Shown in pieces: positions 1 to 13,371 of a DNA stretch of 64,000 nucleotides (the first letter of the stretch is position 1; each line of letters starts with the position of its first letter). The notes beneath the pieces were generated by a model that did not search any database, was not told the DNA's origin, and worked only from the letters and a program-made list of their open reading frames with translations. This stretch comes from Rhyacichthys aspro. Its lineage: Eukaryota > Chordata > Actinopteri > Gobiiformes > Rhyacichthyidae. The stretch is from NCBI GenBank assembly GCA_036850595.1, contig CM072158.1, forward strand, positions 9,935,422 to 9,999,421, written 5' to 3'. The position numbers and the translations under genes are program-made.

Positions 1-1342
1 GGATCCAAGAGGAGCAAGGTTATACAGGCTCTTAGGGATGAGGCCAAACGGAAGGGGGGAAATGGGAAAGAGAAACGTTTTAGTCTGGGAGGCAAGGAGA
101 GTCGCTGTAGGCCATTCATCAGGGCTCTATTCCTCTCTTTGGGCCGGGTGCCATGTTGACATAGTTAAATTTAACAGCTTTTATTGGGTTTTCGCTTTGC
201 TCACTTCTCGCTGTCAGGAATTTTTCACTGACAGAGACCACACGATGCTCAATTTAAGCAGAAGATCCACTCATGCCAAGAAATGCACAGCCAAGATGAA
301 GTAAAAAGTGTTTGGCGTTTGTAATCTTTTGTCGCTGCATTAACTCAAAATCATTTACTATCAAATTATTAATAATTTTCCTCACGTTTCATTCAAATGA
401 CACTGCATACTTCAGAATAATCAACTGTGTCACATCTTTAAAGAGATTGCCAGATAATATTGTCTGAAATGCATTGACTTTGGCTATTTCCGCAGTTGGT
501 TACATCATTACTGAGTTTCACTGATCAAACTGGAATGAGTGCTTCCTCATTTGTGTGTTATATACTTTAATCAATCCAGCCAGTAAAATCTAGTTGTACG
601 TTGACATAAAAAGTAAATAATTGTTAAAAAGGCAAATGAATTCTGCTGTGATTAGATGTTTGAGGAAAACATACAGGTGCTGACTACTTTTTAAAGGTGC
701 TGTGTGTACTATTTGTGCTTCTGTACAACCAGCTCCCTGTTGAAAACGAAACCACCATGAAACCTAAAATGAACCATCATGAAAAAGCCATTGAAGGTGT
801 ATGCTAATTGCTTTGCTGCTGTTTGACTCACTTAGCGTCATCCCAGGGGGTAGGTGGGGCTCGTGACACTTTTAAACCGCTTTATGGACATGTGCTGGAC
901 AAAGAGGGTTTCATGCACACCTTAAATCATGCATAGTTCACTGATTGGGGGCTAGATGTTGGCCAAAAGGCTGTCAGTCCAATGTTTGTGTGGGCTTTCC
1001 CACTTGGTCCTTGTGGTCTGCTGCCAGTGGTTTATGAGGCATTCTACACTACAGGGGACCTATGTTCACATATTGAGATTGGCATTGGAGACGTTAAGCC
1101 TGTAAAAGTATATGTTCCTAAGTTTAATGCCGGCCTGCCAGGAGGAAGAAATGTACCCTCACTAGGAATGATACAAAATAGTTTCTGGAGTAAAACTAAC
1201 TAGACACATTCATACAACTAACTCATTTTTATGCACAGCCACGATGACGAAAAATGATCACAAGTAATTTTCACAAACTTCTTCTAACCCCAAATCCAGA
1301 GCGACCCACTCTAATCCATCTTTTTCTTGTCTTTCTCTGCAG
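1..1342 (+). other. jarid2: jarid2 intron (5' part outside window)
   Basis: AT-rich intron sequence upstream of the first jarid2 exon in the window. It ends in a good pyrimidine tract and AG at 1341-1342. Open frames here are short, lack splice context and resemble no protein I know. The window begins exactly with a GGATCC (BamHI) site, which may be chance. Confidence 0.8.
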
Positions 1343-4300
1343 TGTTCCACAGCCAGGCGAAAGGGACCAGGGAGAGTCCGAGGCCTAAGGCGGGATCTCA
1401 CGGCAGGGACACCCCGGCTCCACCACTACCACCTCCTCCGCCGCCGCCGCCGCCCCTCCTGAGGGAGCGCAGCGAGCGGGCCGAGGCCAGGGAGCATGCC
1501 AGGGAACAGGCCTTGGCCAGAGGGAACGCTTCCAATGGGCTGCCACCAAGGAGAGCCGCAGAGGAGCTACGCAAGCAGGTACTAGCACTGAAAAGAGGAC
1601 AGGTACCTGCGGTGTAGAAATTACTGAAGGGCCACACTGGAAAATACGAATGAAAAGTGAAGTGGGTGAGAAATACTGGTGGTGTTTTCCCTTTTTTATG
1701 CTTTGTTGCTGGTCGACATGCAGTTCTGTTCAAATGTTTTTGGCAAAAAGTTGATTCGACTTCCATTTTTCTGCCGTTTTCTCAATTGTCTTTAAAACAA
1801 CATCAAATATCTCTTTCACACTATTTTTTAGGAACTTGGAAGATAGATTATTCCACAAATCTAACCACAATCTAGATAAAAAGGCCATGTCCCCATACCT
1901 ATAATTTGGGGACACATGTTTAAGAGAACAGAAGTGATTTGAAAATGAAACACACAGGCAAAGCAGTAGTTCTATTAGAATAAGAAGATGTTTGTAGCAG
2001 GTGTATTCTGTGCAGTGTAACCAAGACATTCTGTATTAACAAGCTGCAGCTGAAGCTTTGGCTGTGATGCTCATTTTAAATCGCCTCTTTTGTGATTCTT
2101 CTCTTCATTTCCCATTTGCCACATCCACTAGTCTTCACGTTCTCTGTGATAGCTCCTCGTTATGCTTGTGTCCTGTTGCTCTCGTCTCGGAGTGCCTTTT
2201 ACTTCCTTCCTCACTGTGCATTGTGTCTGGGAGAGTAATGATTGTGTTTTGGCCTGCCGCGACTGCAGCTATATTTAGTTGAGCTGTGAAAGCCTGTCTC
2301 CCTCTCCCTGGCATTTAGCAGGTTTCAAGGAACCCCTTTTAAACTGCGAGGGAGATGGCTAGAGATAACTTCAGTGGAAAGGCAGAGGCTCTTATGACCA
2401 CATTTGCTAATCAAAAGCGGTTTGTCTTTCAAAGCTCTGCCTGTCTTTTCTGTTGAATGCCTCCCTCTCCCTGCAGTTGTTTGTTGCCGTAATGTGGTGC
2501 CGCTGATGCAGAGTCAGGCATATGCTTCAGTGTCTCAAAGTGGCTGGAATCCTCCACTAAATCCAGCAATGAATCTCAATGAGAGAGACTGCTGCCAAGA
2601 GAAACTTCAGATTTTTCTTTTTCACAGTTGGCACCCTGCATGACTCTTTTGATTCTTCTCGTACATTGTGTATCCACCCCACCTTCATTACACCTGTATG
2701 TCTGCAGCTCTCTGTCTCTTTCACTCAATTTCCCTTCATGCTTCACTTTCTCCCTCTCTTCCTCTTGTGTCAAACAGACGGATCTTGCCCTTGACAACAT
2801 GGCTCCAGTCATTTGGAAGGATTAGTGCTTTTTCCCCTGCCTCTCTCTCCCTCCAATTAGCATGAACAATATGTGCATTAGGCGTTAGTGTTCGGAACAC
2901 ACACACGGCCAACTGTGAAAATACAGGCTAAGCCATAGAAAGGTTAAGTGATTATGTAGCTGTAAAACCAACTAGAGGTTGTGTGCGTAAAACCGAAAGG
3001 GTAAAGGCATTATCATAATTTAATTCACTGTGATTCACGTCTCCTTAATTCAATAGTGGCTTGTATCAACAAAGTACCCAGCACCATAACAGGACCTTTT
3101 ATAAAACAATATAAATCTGTCATTTTAATGAAATAACAAAAGCAGAGATGTCAGCTAAAGCGGCTTCACACTGGTGGGGCTATCACAGCTAGACCATTTT
3201 GCAAACTCATAATTTTAAAAAGGCTTACAGATAATTAAAACAAAAGGAACAATCAGACATGTTCACCCTTTCTGTCATGCCTTTTTTAGGAAATGTAGAT
3301 CAGTAGAGTGTGGTTAACATTAGGAGAGCCTGTACTGACCTTTTCTGTTTTTGAAAAGTCAACCTGCCACGGGATGCTCGCAAAGAGAAGAGCAGAAAAG
3401 AAGGCTTAAACTGGATTCATGCCTCAACACTGAGGACTGGGGCTATGTAAATGACTTCTGTTGGTGTGGTTCTAGGTCACGAGACAAGCTTTTTGGAGTA
3501 ACTAAAAGGTGACAGTGTCATGCTATTAAAAAAACTGCACTTATGGATATCATGTCCAATTTGATCAGAATCAGCAGATCTAAGCTTAGTCATCTCTGTC
3601 CTGTTTGGATGAGCAAGGGTTAAACTTTCTCCCATCTCCATATATCCTCTGTCTGGCCTTCTCTCTTGTTTTCTCGGCTCTGTCTCCTGCAGATGTTGCT
3701 TGTTAAAGTCTTCCTGCCAGGCCTCAGCTGGGCTATAGCAACACATGATGTCATTTAGACCCTCCTCCTGCTTCCTTCCCCGCCCTCCCTCTCTTTCCCT
3801 GCTCACGTGCGACCGAAATCCACTCCAGAACAGTCTCCGCTGTCTGCCAGTATGCTCTATTTTTTTCCTTTAGCTTCATTGTCCTCTTTTTTCTTCTTCT
3901 CATTGTCCTTTTATCCTCAGTTCCTGTTTCTCATCAGTTGTTAGGCACAGTGAATGCCATCCTTTCCTGTGCTGTTTTTTTTTTTTCATCATCCTCACAT
4001 GACTTTTTACTTTGCGTCCCATTTACTTATCACTCTTCCTGTCCTCTACCATAACAAATTATTCAGAGTCAAAGGGGGATGCTGGCAGAGCACCCTGTTG
4101 AGTGAACAGAGCCCTCTTGTGGCAGGAGCGGTGATGACAGCGGCTCAGATTCCAAGCTTTGTCAGCAAACTCCAAAAGCCAAAAATAGCAGTTGTCTAGT
4201 CCAGTGCTCCTTTTGTTACCACTGTAGCATCAGCATGGCACCAGATTACACTCTTAATATTGATTGAAAGTTAAGAATAGCTGTAAAAACGTATTTTTAT

Positions 4301-7300
4301 GGGTAAATTACTAAAAAATGTATAGTATGCATCTACTACATTCTCTCAATTGCCGTCTCCTGTGTTTTTCCATTGTGAAAAGGAGTGTGTTAGATTAAGG
4401 AGGGGCAATGATTGATGGTGGTTAGGTTAGATTTCAGTCCCCCCTTATCTTTTAATGGCACATTCTTTGTGTCAGGCCCCCCACCACCTGAAGGGAGCAC
4501 AATACAATACATTTGTGGGCAGACACACATAGGCATTAAGTGTGACACGAGAGCCCTTCAAAGGCTAACCTATCAATGAACCGGCTGTCACCTCACTCCT
4601 GTGGCGCCCTGAACGTGATTGATAACTCCATTGCGTCCATCTGCACCTCCCTCTTAGCGTAGTTTACGTCCAGCTGCTGTGAATGTGGACATGTATAGCA
4701 CATAAAGACAGAACATATTGTATATTGGAAACAAATAACCTCTGAATAGAAAGGTGTTTCTTGGCTGGAGAGCTCCTTCTGATTGACTAGTCTGGTTGCC
4801 ACTCTGTTAATGCACTGCCAACAAGTCCATCTCAAAGGAAGAAGGTCTCACATTCCTATATTAATGTAGGTTACAAACAGTCATCATTGTTAGCCACCTC
4901 TGTTTTTGTTGCTAGCAAGTACTGCCAGTTCAGATACAGCAGAACTTTACCGTGTAGCCTTCTATACTTCTATGATAAGAAGAAGTACTGAGGCGTCATC
5001 AATATTTCAAAGGCTGAGATAGACATAACACTGCAGAGACTCATATAAGCATGATTTTACCACATTGGATTGAACTGTTGGAAAACGGTCCATTGAGGGA
5101 AAGGCCAACTGTGTTTTTCCCACAGCTGTAGACAGTGAGCCAGCCTTGGAACCAGACACCACTGCACCGAGCCTCTGATCTTCAGCTGGGGCCTCTGAGA
5201 ATCCACATACACACTCCTGTCTCCTCCATAAACCCACTCACAGTCCTTTTATTTATAGAACAAAAATTTAATTATAGCCTTTAACCAAACCAAAAGCAAA
5301 TAAAGGGTTGTTTTTATGTGCCTGGATGAGATTTAATTCCACTGACCCCACCTCCTTTATACTGTCCAGCCATCTGCTCGCACCAACCATGGAGCTGGCC
5401 CAGTCTGCCTTCTCATGGCTACACTCTGTCTCTTTTTTCTAACCCCTGTTTAGTGATGTTTATCTTGGGATGTAGTGGTTTAGGATTTGGTCTGCGCATA
5501 TCCTTTTTTTTTTATCTTATTTTGTGTGTGATGGAGGCTTGAGATCCTGTTTACAAAAGTGACTGCATTTCAAAATACAGTAATCTTCTTAGATTACAGG
5601 CTCACTAATGATTAGAGGTTTGCACAAATGGGGTGGTTTTGACCAGACAATATTTTGCATGATCATTGTACTAACCTATTATGTGCCCTTGTGTATTTTG
5701 AAAAGTCTGTTTTTAGTTCAAACCTAACGATTCGATGTACTATCTTTATTGACAAATTTTCTGTGGAACATTAACACTATTATAAACTCATATATGACTC
5801 ATATTTTATGTCTTTATTTCATAGGTCTCTAAATTGAACGGGCTGACACGGGCCGGATCAGCACAAGCTGTTGGTGGTGCCAAAAAGAGCCGTGACTTCC
5901 GACTGCCGTCCAAAACTGTGAAGAAGTACACAGCCACCGTGTCCAAGGGCCACGTCACATACACCAAAGCCAAACAGAAAGAACTGGGCAAGAAAACCAA
6001 ACTCAGCAACAGCAGCAGACACAGCAGCGCCGCGTCGGCATCGTCAGCGAACAATCACAATCAGCACAGCCAGCCAGCAGCCAGCCACGGGTTGGCCCAC
6101 TCAGGAAAAGCAGCGGCACCAGCCCCTCAAAGCAATGCAAAAACACGAAAACAGGTGCTACTATCAAACGGGCTGCACAACCCCGGTACTCGCTTCAACG
6201 GTCGGCTAAATGGCCAGCGGCACAACACGCTAGCCAAGGAGGATGGCCAAAAACTGCATCAGCAAGGCCAAGTCGAGTGTGCCGGAAGAGAGGGGCTGCG
6301 CAACTCAAAACGGCGCCTGGAGGTAGTCCTACATTCTATTGGGACGGGGTCCAAAACTCCAGTCATGGACGCCAAAAAGGTCAAGCTTCAAGCCACACCC
6401 CTGGAGACGCGCAGCAGCAGCAACAAAAAAATGGCGAATCAAGAGAAAGCTGCCACGCCCACCGTTGCCCTGACAACTCCAGTCTCAAACGGACATATAG
6501 CAGAAACAGCCCCCCCACAAAGCTCCCCTGATCACCCTGTATCTTCCAAACCCCCGCCTCTAAAACAAAGCTTGCCCCCTAAACAGAGCCCGTCCCCAAA
6601 ACAGACCCCTCCTACTACACCAGCAGCTAATCCAGAACTGCTGAACCAGCGACCCAAACGGGCGTCTGCCGGCAAACTGATGCTGATCCGCCAAGCCCAG
6701 CAGCAGCTGAGCAGGTCTTACAGTCGCAGCTCCAGCTCATCCTCACCCTCCTCCAATCACAATCAGCCCCCAAACCCCAGTCAGGCCAGCACTACCTCAG
6801 ACCCCCCAAATCCTTCTGCTGCGTCTCCCAAATCCTCCCCGCTGCTCACCAACACCAACGGCCCACTCAAAGTGGTGGGTGTAGACCGCGACAAGGAGTG
6901 GGAGCGTGAGAAGGAGCTAACGCGGCAGAAGGAACGTGAGCAAGAGAAAGAGTGGGATCGTCAGCGGAGCAGACCGGACGGCTGGTCAGCACTGGGCCAG
7001 GTCCCCATCTTCAGACCGGCCCAGCGGGAGTTTCAGGACCCGCTGGTGTACCTGGATGCTGTGAGGGAACAAGCCGAGGCAGCCGGGATGTGCCGCATAG
7101 TGCCGCCCCCCGACTGGAGGCCCGAGTGTAAGCTGAGCGAGGAGATGCGCTTTGTTACACAGGTGCAGAGGGTCCACATGCTGGGACGCCGCTGGGGTCC
7201 CAATGTCCAGCGGCTGGCCTGTATCCGCAAGCACCTCAAATCTCAGGGCATTACCATGGATGAGCCACCTGTGATCGGTGAGTGAGGTTCTTATGAACAA

Positions 7301-10300
7301 CTGTATTCAACAAAGCAATGAGCTCTCTTTTCATTTGTTAATTTGTTCTTGATCTTAAATGTTAAGAGGAAAGTAAAAGAGTGTCATGAAAGCAACTTGT
7401 AAAGAAGTGATATTATTTGGTAGCAGCAGCAGAAAGCTGTGGTGGTCTTTCCACTTGATTTTATCAGCAGTTTATAGTCGACAGTAACAGTGTGAAACAC
7501 TGACTAAACACAAAAATATCTTTTGCTAGATTGCTTTTTCGGCTGTGATTTATTCATTATTTTTTTTACAGTTGATGCAAGTTGTAACTTGCAAGCATGT
7601 CAGTTTCTCAGAGAAAACTGTACCTTTATGTGTTCAGTATTTAAATGTTGTGTGCTGACTCTGTTCAGCTTATTCAGGTCACTTTGAAAGATTATGGCCC
7701 AACTGGCTGTTTTATCTCAAATTTCTGGAAAACGTTTGTTTGATTTCTAATTATCTTTTTGTCTACACTGAATAAAAGAACAAGGGCAACTGTGGCCAAT
7801 AAACCCTAACTGGGTGGGAGATCACAGATAGATTTACATTCTGTATTTTATAAATCAACTTTGTCTCAATATGATAAAGGTTCATGGCATAACTGCTCTT
7901 TGTTGTTCATGTTGCAGGGGGCTGTGAAGTGGACCTGGCTCGTTTTTTCCAGCTCATCAATGACATGGGCGGCATGCAGCAAGTCATGGACCTGAAGAAG
8001 TGGACCAAGCTGGCTGACCTTCTGCGTATCCCTAAGTCAGCGCAGGACCGTCTGGCCAAGCTGCAGGAGGCCTACCTCCAGTACCTGCTTTCCTATGACT
8101 CTTTGAGTGCTGAGGAGCGCCTCCAACTGCAGGCCGAAGTGGTGCATGAGAAGAAGAGTCTAGAGTCCCGCAAAGGTCCTCTGGAGGGCTTCTCGGACTC
8201 CTCTGCACCCAGCGCTCTGGCCCTGCCCCGCTACGAGCCCAAAAATGGGCTGGTGGGTGGCATGGTAGGCGGTGCGGGACACCATCGCACTAATGGAGTC
8301 TATCACCCTCTGAAGGAGCTGGAGGCTCAGGTCAAAGTGGGCCGCCGTCGGCTCTTCGCTCAGGAAAAACAAGGCAAAGAGGACAAGCAGCACGTGAACG
8401 AGCAGGAGGATGAACAGGAGGAAGGTGTCCTCAGTGACCAGCACAAATGTATTTACAAGGTGAGCATCATTAAGACATGATGTGTCATTTACAATCGATA
8501 TTTCTGTAATACTTATATAATCCAATAATATTTTTCTGCAAACTTTGGTTGAATATGTTTCTTGTGATGGAACCTTTCTATTTTTTTATGAATAGTGGTA
8601 AACAGACAGTTGTTAAGCTGTTGAATTTGTAGTGGTCATAGACAGTGTAAGTACAATATTCAACAATGGAGCACTGTTGCTCCATATAACATTGACAAAA
8701 TCAGTTCTATATCTTTAGGAAGTGGAAACTGTCAAAGCTTGTTTTACTGTGTTTTCTAACGCAAATACTGATGAGACTTTTAACATTTATCTTTCGTGGT
8801 CTTCACAAGCCAACATTAAAACCTCAAAACATGAGAAATGCATCATATTTGGAGTGCAAATCCATGCACGTTTTGTTCATTCCATGTGTTGTGGTTTTGT
8901 TGAGCATTTCTGTGTGTGGTGAGTTGGTCAGCTGTACAAGTCTCAGCCAGCAGCTGTGTTGATTTTGGCTCTCTCAAATGTAGGTCAGGGAAAATGCAGA
9001 CCCCAAATCAGTCTGTTCCTTTACCAGGCCCCACCTTTTCACACACTCTCCTTGAAATCAAACTTGTTCTCAGAGCTTAAAAATACATTGCCCATTTTAT
9101 TTTTTTCATTTTATTATTTTTTTGATGTTGCCAGTGACTCATACTTTGACCGAAGAAAATCTGGATCATATTATTTTTTTTCTCCACACTATTGGAAACT
9201 AAATCCCTTTACCCTTGGGTAATATAGGAGTTGTCAGCAATCATGACCTGGTACAGAATGTGTGCCCCCAGTCAACTATAGAGGTACTATTCTGCTCAGA
9301 GACGTGTGAATGGCCCTCAACATCAGTGCATGACAGGCCTGTCTAAATACGACACATCACTTTTCTCCAAAGCTAACCATTTCATGCGTTTTTCACTGAG
9401 AGAGGCCTCAGAGTAGGTTTTATTTAACTTTACTACTGAGAGAACAAAGTGCTTGTCAAGAGTATAATTAGCTCTAATTACATCAGAAAAGGCTCAGATA
9501 AGTGCCGCGACTGACTTCTACAGAAAAATGTTTTGTCAGTACCAAACAGTATTTTAGTGCCCTGAAAGAGAAATTATAATCATCAAAGTGGTCAGTCACG
9601 TTTTAAAACAGTTTGCTCACAATTAAAGAACAGAAAAAAAAACGTATCTAGACTTTGTGACAGTGATTCAGCAAGGTCATATTTCAACAGAGTCGTTCGT
9701 CTAGGGGCCCACAGTGCTGAGATTTATGATCACCTTCAAAGCAACCTTTGCAGCAGAGGAGGGTCAAGTTGAGGGGAAATGTATTAAACTCACATAAAAA
9801 AAACAGAGGTGGAGCGTAATCTACTAGATTTGTGTACATAGATCATCTTAAATTATGTTGAAGCGCTTGGGTGTAATGTATTCTGTTCCTTCTGGAGCAT
9901 TTTGGGACTCCTCATAATTTAACATCTCTTGTTCCAGGGGAAATCTGTGTCTTTGACTAACTTCTTCAGGATAGCCCGGAACACTATGACCATGTGCTTT
10001 AACAAGGAACCGGGAGCTGCTGATGTCGAGGTTAGTATTTTGGCCGAGAGAGACTGAACCTGTTCAATGTGCAGCAGGATAGTCTAAGAAATAACACCAA
10101 GCTGCTAAAGACACAACAATAGCTTTAAATCAAATTACATTTTAGTATCAGGAATATTTGTTGACCCAACTCCACTTTCACTGATTTGATGATCATTGCC
10201 TCCTGTAGCAAGAGTACTGGAGGACTGTAGAGCAGCGAGACAGCCATGTTGCAGTGCATTGTGGGAAGGTGGACACCAGTACACATGGGAGTGGTTTTCC

Positions 10301-13088
10301 CACCGGAAAGTCAGAGCCATTTTCTAAGTAAGTATTGTTACATTTTGGATAGTATGAGCTTTAGAGGTGTTATGTGTTGCAAAGTTAACCCTTTTGTTCC
10401 TTGTTTTCATTAGACATGGATGGAACCTCACTGTCCTCCCTAATAATTCGGGATCCATTCTGAGACATCTTGGTGCTGTGCCTGGTAAGACTAATACATA
10501 TGAACTTTTGCTGTTGTTTATTTACATTGTTTACTCTATTGTTCTTGTGTTTTGATCCATAGGGGTGACCATTCCCTGGCTAAACATTGGCATGGTTTTT
10601 TCTACCTCATGCTGGTCTCGAGACCAAAACCGCCTTCCATATATTGATTACTTACACACTGGTGCTGATTGCATTTGGTAAGTGGGATCTCTCTTGATAA
10701 ATAACACTGTTCATTAAGTTAACAGAATAAATGAGTGGTAAAGAGAATAGAGGGTGGATTTAAAGTCATTGTTGCTCCCACAGGTATTCTATCCCTGCTG
10801 AGGAGAAGGCGAAGCTGGACAAAGTGGTCCATACACTGCTTCAGGCCAATGGCACTCCAGGTTTAGAAATGCTGGAGAAGAACATTATGGTAAGTGCCTT
10901 GTCTCTGTCTGTGCAGTTGTCTTATTTATATAATTTGATTCACTTTGCACCTCTTTCATTCCTTATCATTTGTGCCCATCCAGATTTCTCCAGAGGTGCT
11001 GTGCCGTGAAGGCATCAAGGTTTACCGTACGGTCCAGAGGAGTGGACAGTTTGTTGTCTGCTTCCCTGGTGCCTTTGTCTCTAAAGTGTGCTGTGGCTAC
11101 AGTGTGTCAGAGACGGTCTACTTTGCTACGCCACACTGGATGAACCTGGGCTACCAGGCTGCAAAGGTCAGTCTTTTCCAAAGGCTTCACTAAATGTTAG
11201 GGTAAGGAGTAGGCTACATCTTGATCCAACACTACAGGACAGTTAAAACTATGATTTGTATGGATCTGTTTGCAGAGCTGTACAGATAAATGAAGATGAA
11301 AGGTATAAATGAACTTAGAACTGCAGCTTTATCCTTTAATCCACTCTGTGTTGAAGCTTAGGGAGTAATTGCAGCCATTTTCCCAGAGAGAATGTTTAGA
11401 TATTTGGTGATCATGAAAAAGCCTTCAGACATTATAATGGCACTAATAGAAGAGATGAAACTGGTCTCTGTTGTTATGTGTATTACAGAGATGGAATTAT
11501 GTCTATGTTCACAATGCCCACATATCCATACCCAGGGCACAGATTGCCCTCCAGGGTAATATGGCTTTCATACAGTGTGCTGGGCTGTGGAGCAGGGTCT
11601 TAAAAGGTTGGACAAATGGTGGGCACTTTACCGATTGGAATAAACAAGAAATATTGACCCAAGATCTGAGTCCTTTTTTAATTTTTTTATTTCCAAACCC
11701 TGAAAGTTAGATTCTTTGTCTACTTTTAACCCTTTTTTGTTTTTAATGGAAGAATATAATAGGACAACGTTGTTGATTTCTGTGTTATTTCGCTGTTATT
11801 AATGGAAATTAAATATTCTGACCTCTACAGGACCTGAAATGCCGTCGTATAGCCAAACCTTTCTCCATGGAGAAGCTACTGTACCAGATCGCCACAGCTG
11901 AGTCCAAAAGGGACAATGGCCTTCTCCTCACCACCATCTCCGCCCTTCTCAAAGACCTCAGGTATAATGCTGATATCACACTATTAATAATCCTAAGATT
12001 ATGAATGGAAAATGCTCTGTGGTTAGCCAGCACCATTCTAATAAGGATCTTTCATGTCTATAGGAATATAGAGATGCGCCAACGGCAGGAACTTTACAAG
12101 GCCGGTCTGCTGTCCTCAGCCCGCTATGGCACCCATGACAGCAGCCTGGGGCCAGGCGAGGGCCGCAAGAAACCCCGCGGCAAGTGGCTAGCACTGGAGT
12201 CCTCCGAGAGACGCTGCCAGATCTGTCAGCATCTCTGCTACCTGTCCATGGTGAGTTCAAGTGCATCTAACGGCTACAACTAAAAACATATTATAGCTTC
12301 TTTTTCAACATTGTTGGCTCTTAGTCAATATTCAATCATAAATCAGGCACTCGAATCTCGTGAGGTCCCTAATATGTCTCTAAAATCCTTACTTACTTTG
12401 CAGTGGCCTAATGACAGCCCAAAGATATGCTTTATGAATATGGATTTCAGTGCTTGTGTGTTTATGTTTTCAGGTAGTCCAGGAGACAGACAATGTGGTC
12501 TTCTGTCTGGAGTGTGCTCTGCGTTACGTGGAGAAGCACAAGTCATGCAGAGGCCTCAAGATGATGTATCGATACGATGAGGTCAGCTGCTACACCATTC
12601 CTTCATGCAGTTCTTTATTTCTCCAGAAGGGGGAGACAATTGCCTATAGTTTTTAGCTCCACACATGCATTCATCCTCTGACTTCAGAGAACTCTAGTTA
12701 ATCTGGCCACACGCTACCTTTTTATGTTGTGATATAGTGTATTCTGTGATAATGAGCTGTAAGTAAGTAATTCTCTCAAGGAATAACAAGGTTTTTATCA
12801 AAGTCTACCACAAACAAAAGTCAGTTTAAGTGATGAACTAATTTTTCTGTCTCTTTGATTCAGGAGCAAATCAACAGTTTGGTGAACCAGGTCAGTGGAC
12901 GGGCCATGTTGAAGAGTGGTGGTGCTAATCTAGTTGTCACTGGAGGGGGAGTGGGTGACCCCTGCCATGGCTTGAGTCCCGCCAAAGCGTCGCCGGCCAA
13001 ACGTGGACCCCGAAAACGCGCCACTGTTGAGGTGTCCTTGGCGCGGCTGTCATCCAGCCACTTGCCCAAAGCAGCGGCCGTGTCCTGA
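1343..13088 (+). CDS. jarid2: Jarid2 (Jumonji and AT-rich interaction domain 2), 5'-partial, 13 exons
   Basis: Non-enzymatic PRC2.2 subunit that helps recruit and stimulate H3K27 methylation in the nucleus. Exons: 1343-1578, 5825-7277, 7918-8459, 9938-10030, 10209-10327, 10414-10484, 10563-10677, 10784-10889, 10984-11166, 11831-11961, 12064-12250, 12474-12581, 12864-13088. All have GT/AG borders and phases join without a break, giving 1188 residues. The N-terminal exons, including the PRC2-binding start, lie left of the window. Exon 2 here carries the basic SKTVKKYTATVSKG stretch (RNA/nucleosome-binding region in mammals), an NSKRR-type basic cluster and JmjN (FRPAQREFQDPLVYL, MCRIVPPPDW). 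ARID spans exons 2-3 (GRRWGPNVQRL, then GGMQQVMDLKKW). JmjC spans about 10209-11961 and a C5HC2 zinc finger (CQICQHLC, FCLECAL) follows. In JmjC the active-site HxE is S-R-D and the distal His is Val, so demethylase activity is not expected, as in mammals. The C-terminus is KRGPRKRATVEV. It converges on dysbindin. Confidence 0.97.
1429..1459 (+). repeat. CCG/CCT triplet run coding polyproline in jarid2
   Basis: A run of CCN codons, mainly CCG, encodes about nine consecutive prolines in the Jarid2 linker just before the Arg/Glu-rich segment. The human protein has no comparable polyproline run at the aligned place, so this is a lineage-specific low-complexity insertion. Confidence 0.8.
1579..5824 (+). 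other. jarid2: jarid2 intron, no gene seen
   Basis: A 4.2 kb intron between donor CAG/gtacta and acceptor ttatttcatag. Pyrimidine-rich stretches occur around 2690-2770 and 3840-4010. A CTCF-like motif at 4111-4122 is listed separately. No other exon with supporting splice sites or homology was recognised. Confidence 0.75.
4111..4122 (-). promoter_or_regulatory. CTCF-like motif
   Basis: The minus strand reads CCACAAGAGGGC, matching the CTCF core CCANNAGRKGGC. Motif match only. It lies inside a jarid2 intron. Confidence 0.35.
7278..7917 (+). other. jarid2: jarid2 intron
   Basis: A 640 bp AT-rich intron splitting the ARID domain (phase 1, after VIG). Donor g/gtgagt and acceptor ttcatgttgcag. 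Nothing else seen. Confidence 0.85.
8460..9937 (+). other. jarid2: jarid2 intron
   Basis: A 1.5 kb intron between CIYK and GKSVSL (phase 0). Donor AAG/gtgagc and acceptor cttgttccag. AT-rich, with no recognisable gene or repeat. Confidence 0.85.
11167..11830 (+). other. jarid2: jarid2 intron
   Basis: A 664 bp intron following the JmjC exon that ends YQAAK. Donor AAG/gtcagt and acceptor tgacctctacag. No other feature seen. Confidence 0.85.
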
Positions 13089-13364
13089 GAGGGACCATCC
13101 CGTCCCCCTGCACCCACACCCACCCTTTGTTTGTGACATAATGCAGGATCACTATCAATCATCACATATTTAAAACCTGTTTTTAAGCTTTCAAAATCAT
13201 CATCCCTCCTTTCCATGAGGCTCCCACGTCCTTTTAGTGTGACAGCTTTGTTTGTAGAAAAAAGTAAAGCAAGATGTCTTTTTTGCACTAGTGTGAAAGA
13301 AGTTTTATTCTTGATGATTTTAGAATCTCCCCAGACCCTTAATTTTTTTCCTTTTAGCATCACA

Positions 13365-13371
13365 AGCATTA
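13365..13371 (+). promoter_or_regulatory. miR-155 seed match (7mer-A1) in jarid2 3'UTR
   Basis: The sequence AGCATTA complements miR-155 positions 2-7 plus an A opposite position 1. Mammalian JARID2 is an established miR-155 target. A single 7-mer can occur by chance in 2 kb. Confidence 0.35.

Noticed and set aside
1..6. BamHI site at the very first base, suggesting a clone boundary
   Set aside because: A six-base site at the window edge may be chance, and no vector sequence is visible.
1398..1766. Minus-strand frame with a polyglycine run
   Set aside because: Antisense of the jarid2 CCG polyproline exon.
4866..4881. AGGTTACAAACAGTCA in a jarid2 intron, DR4-like
   Set aside because: The spacer and second half are poor and the site is isolated. 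Treated as chance.
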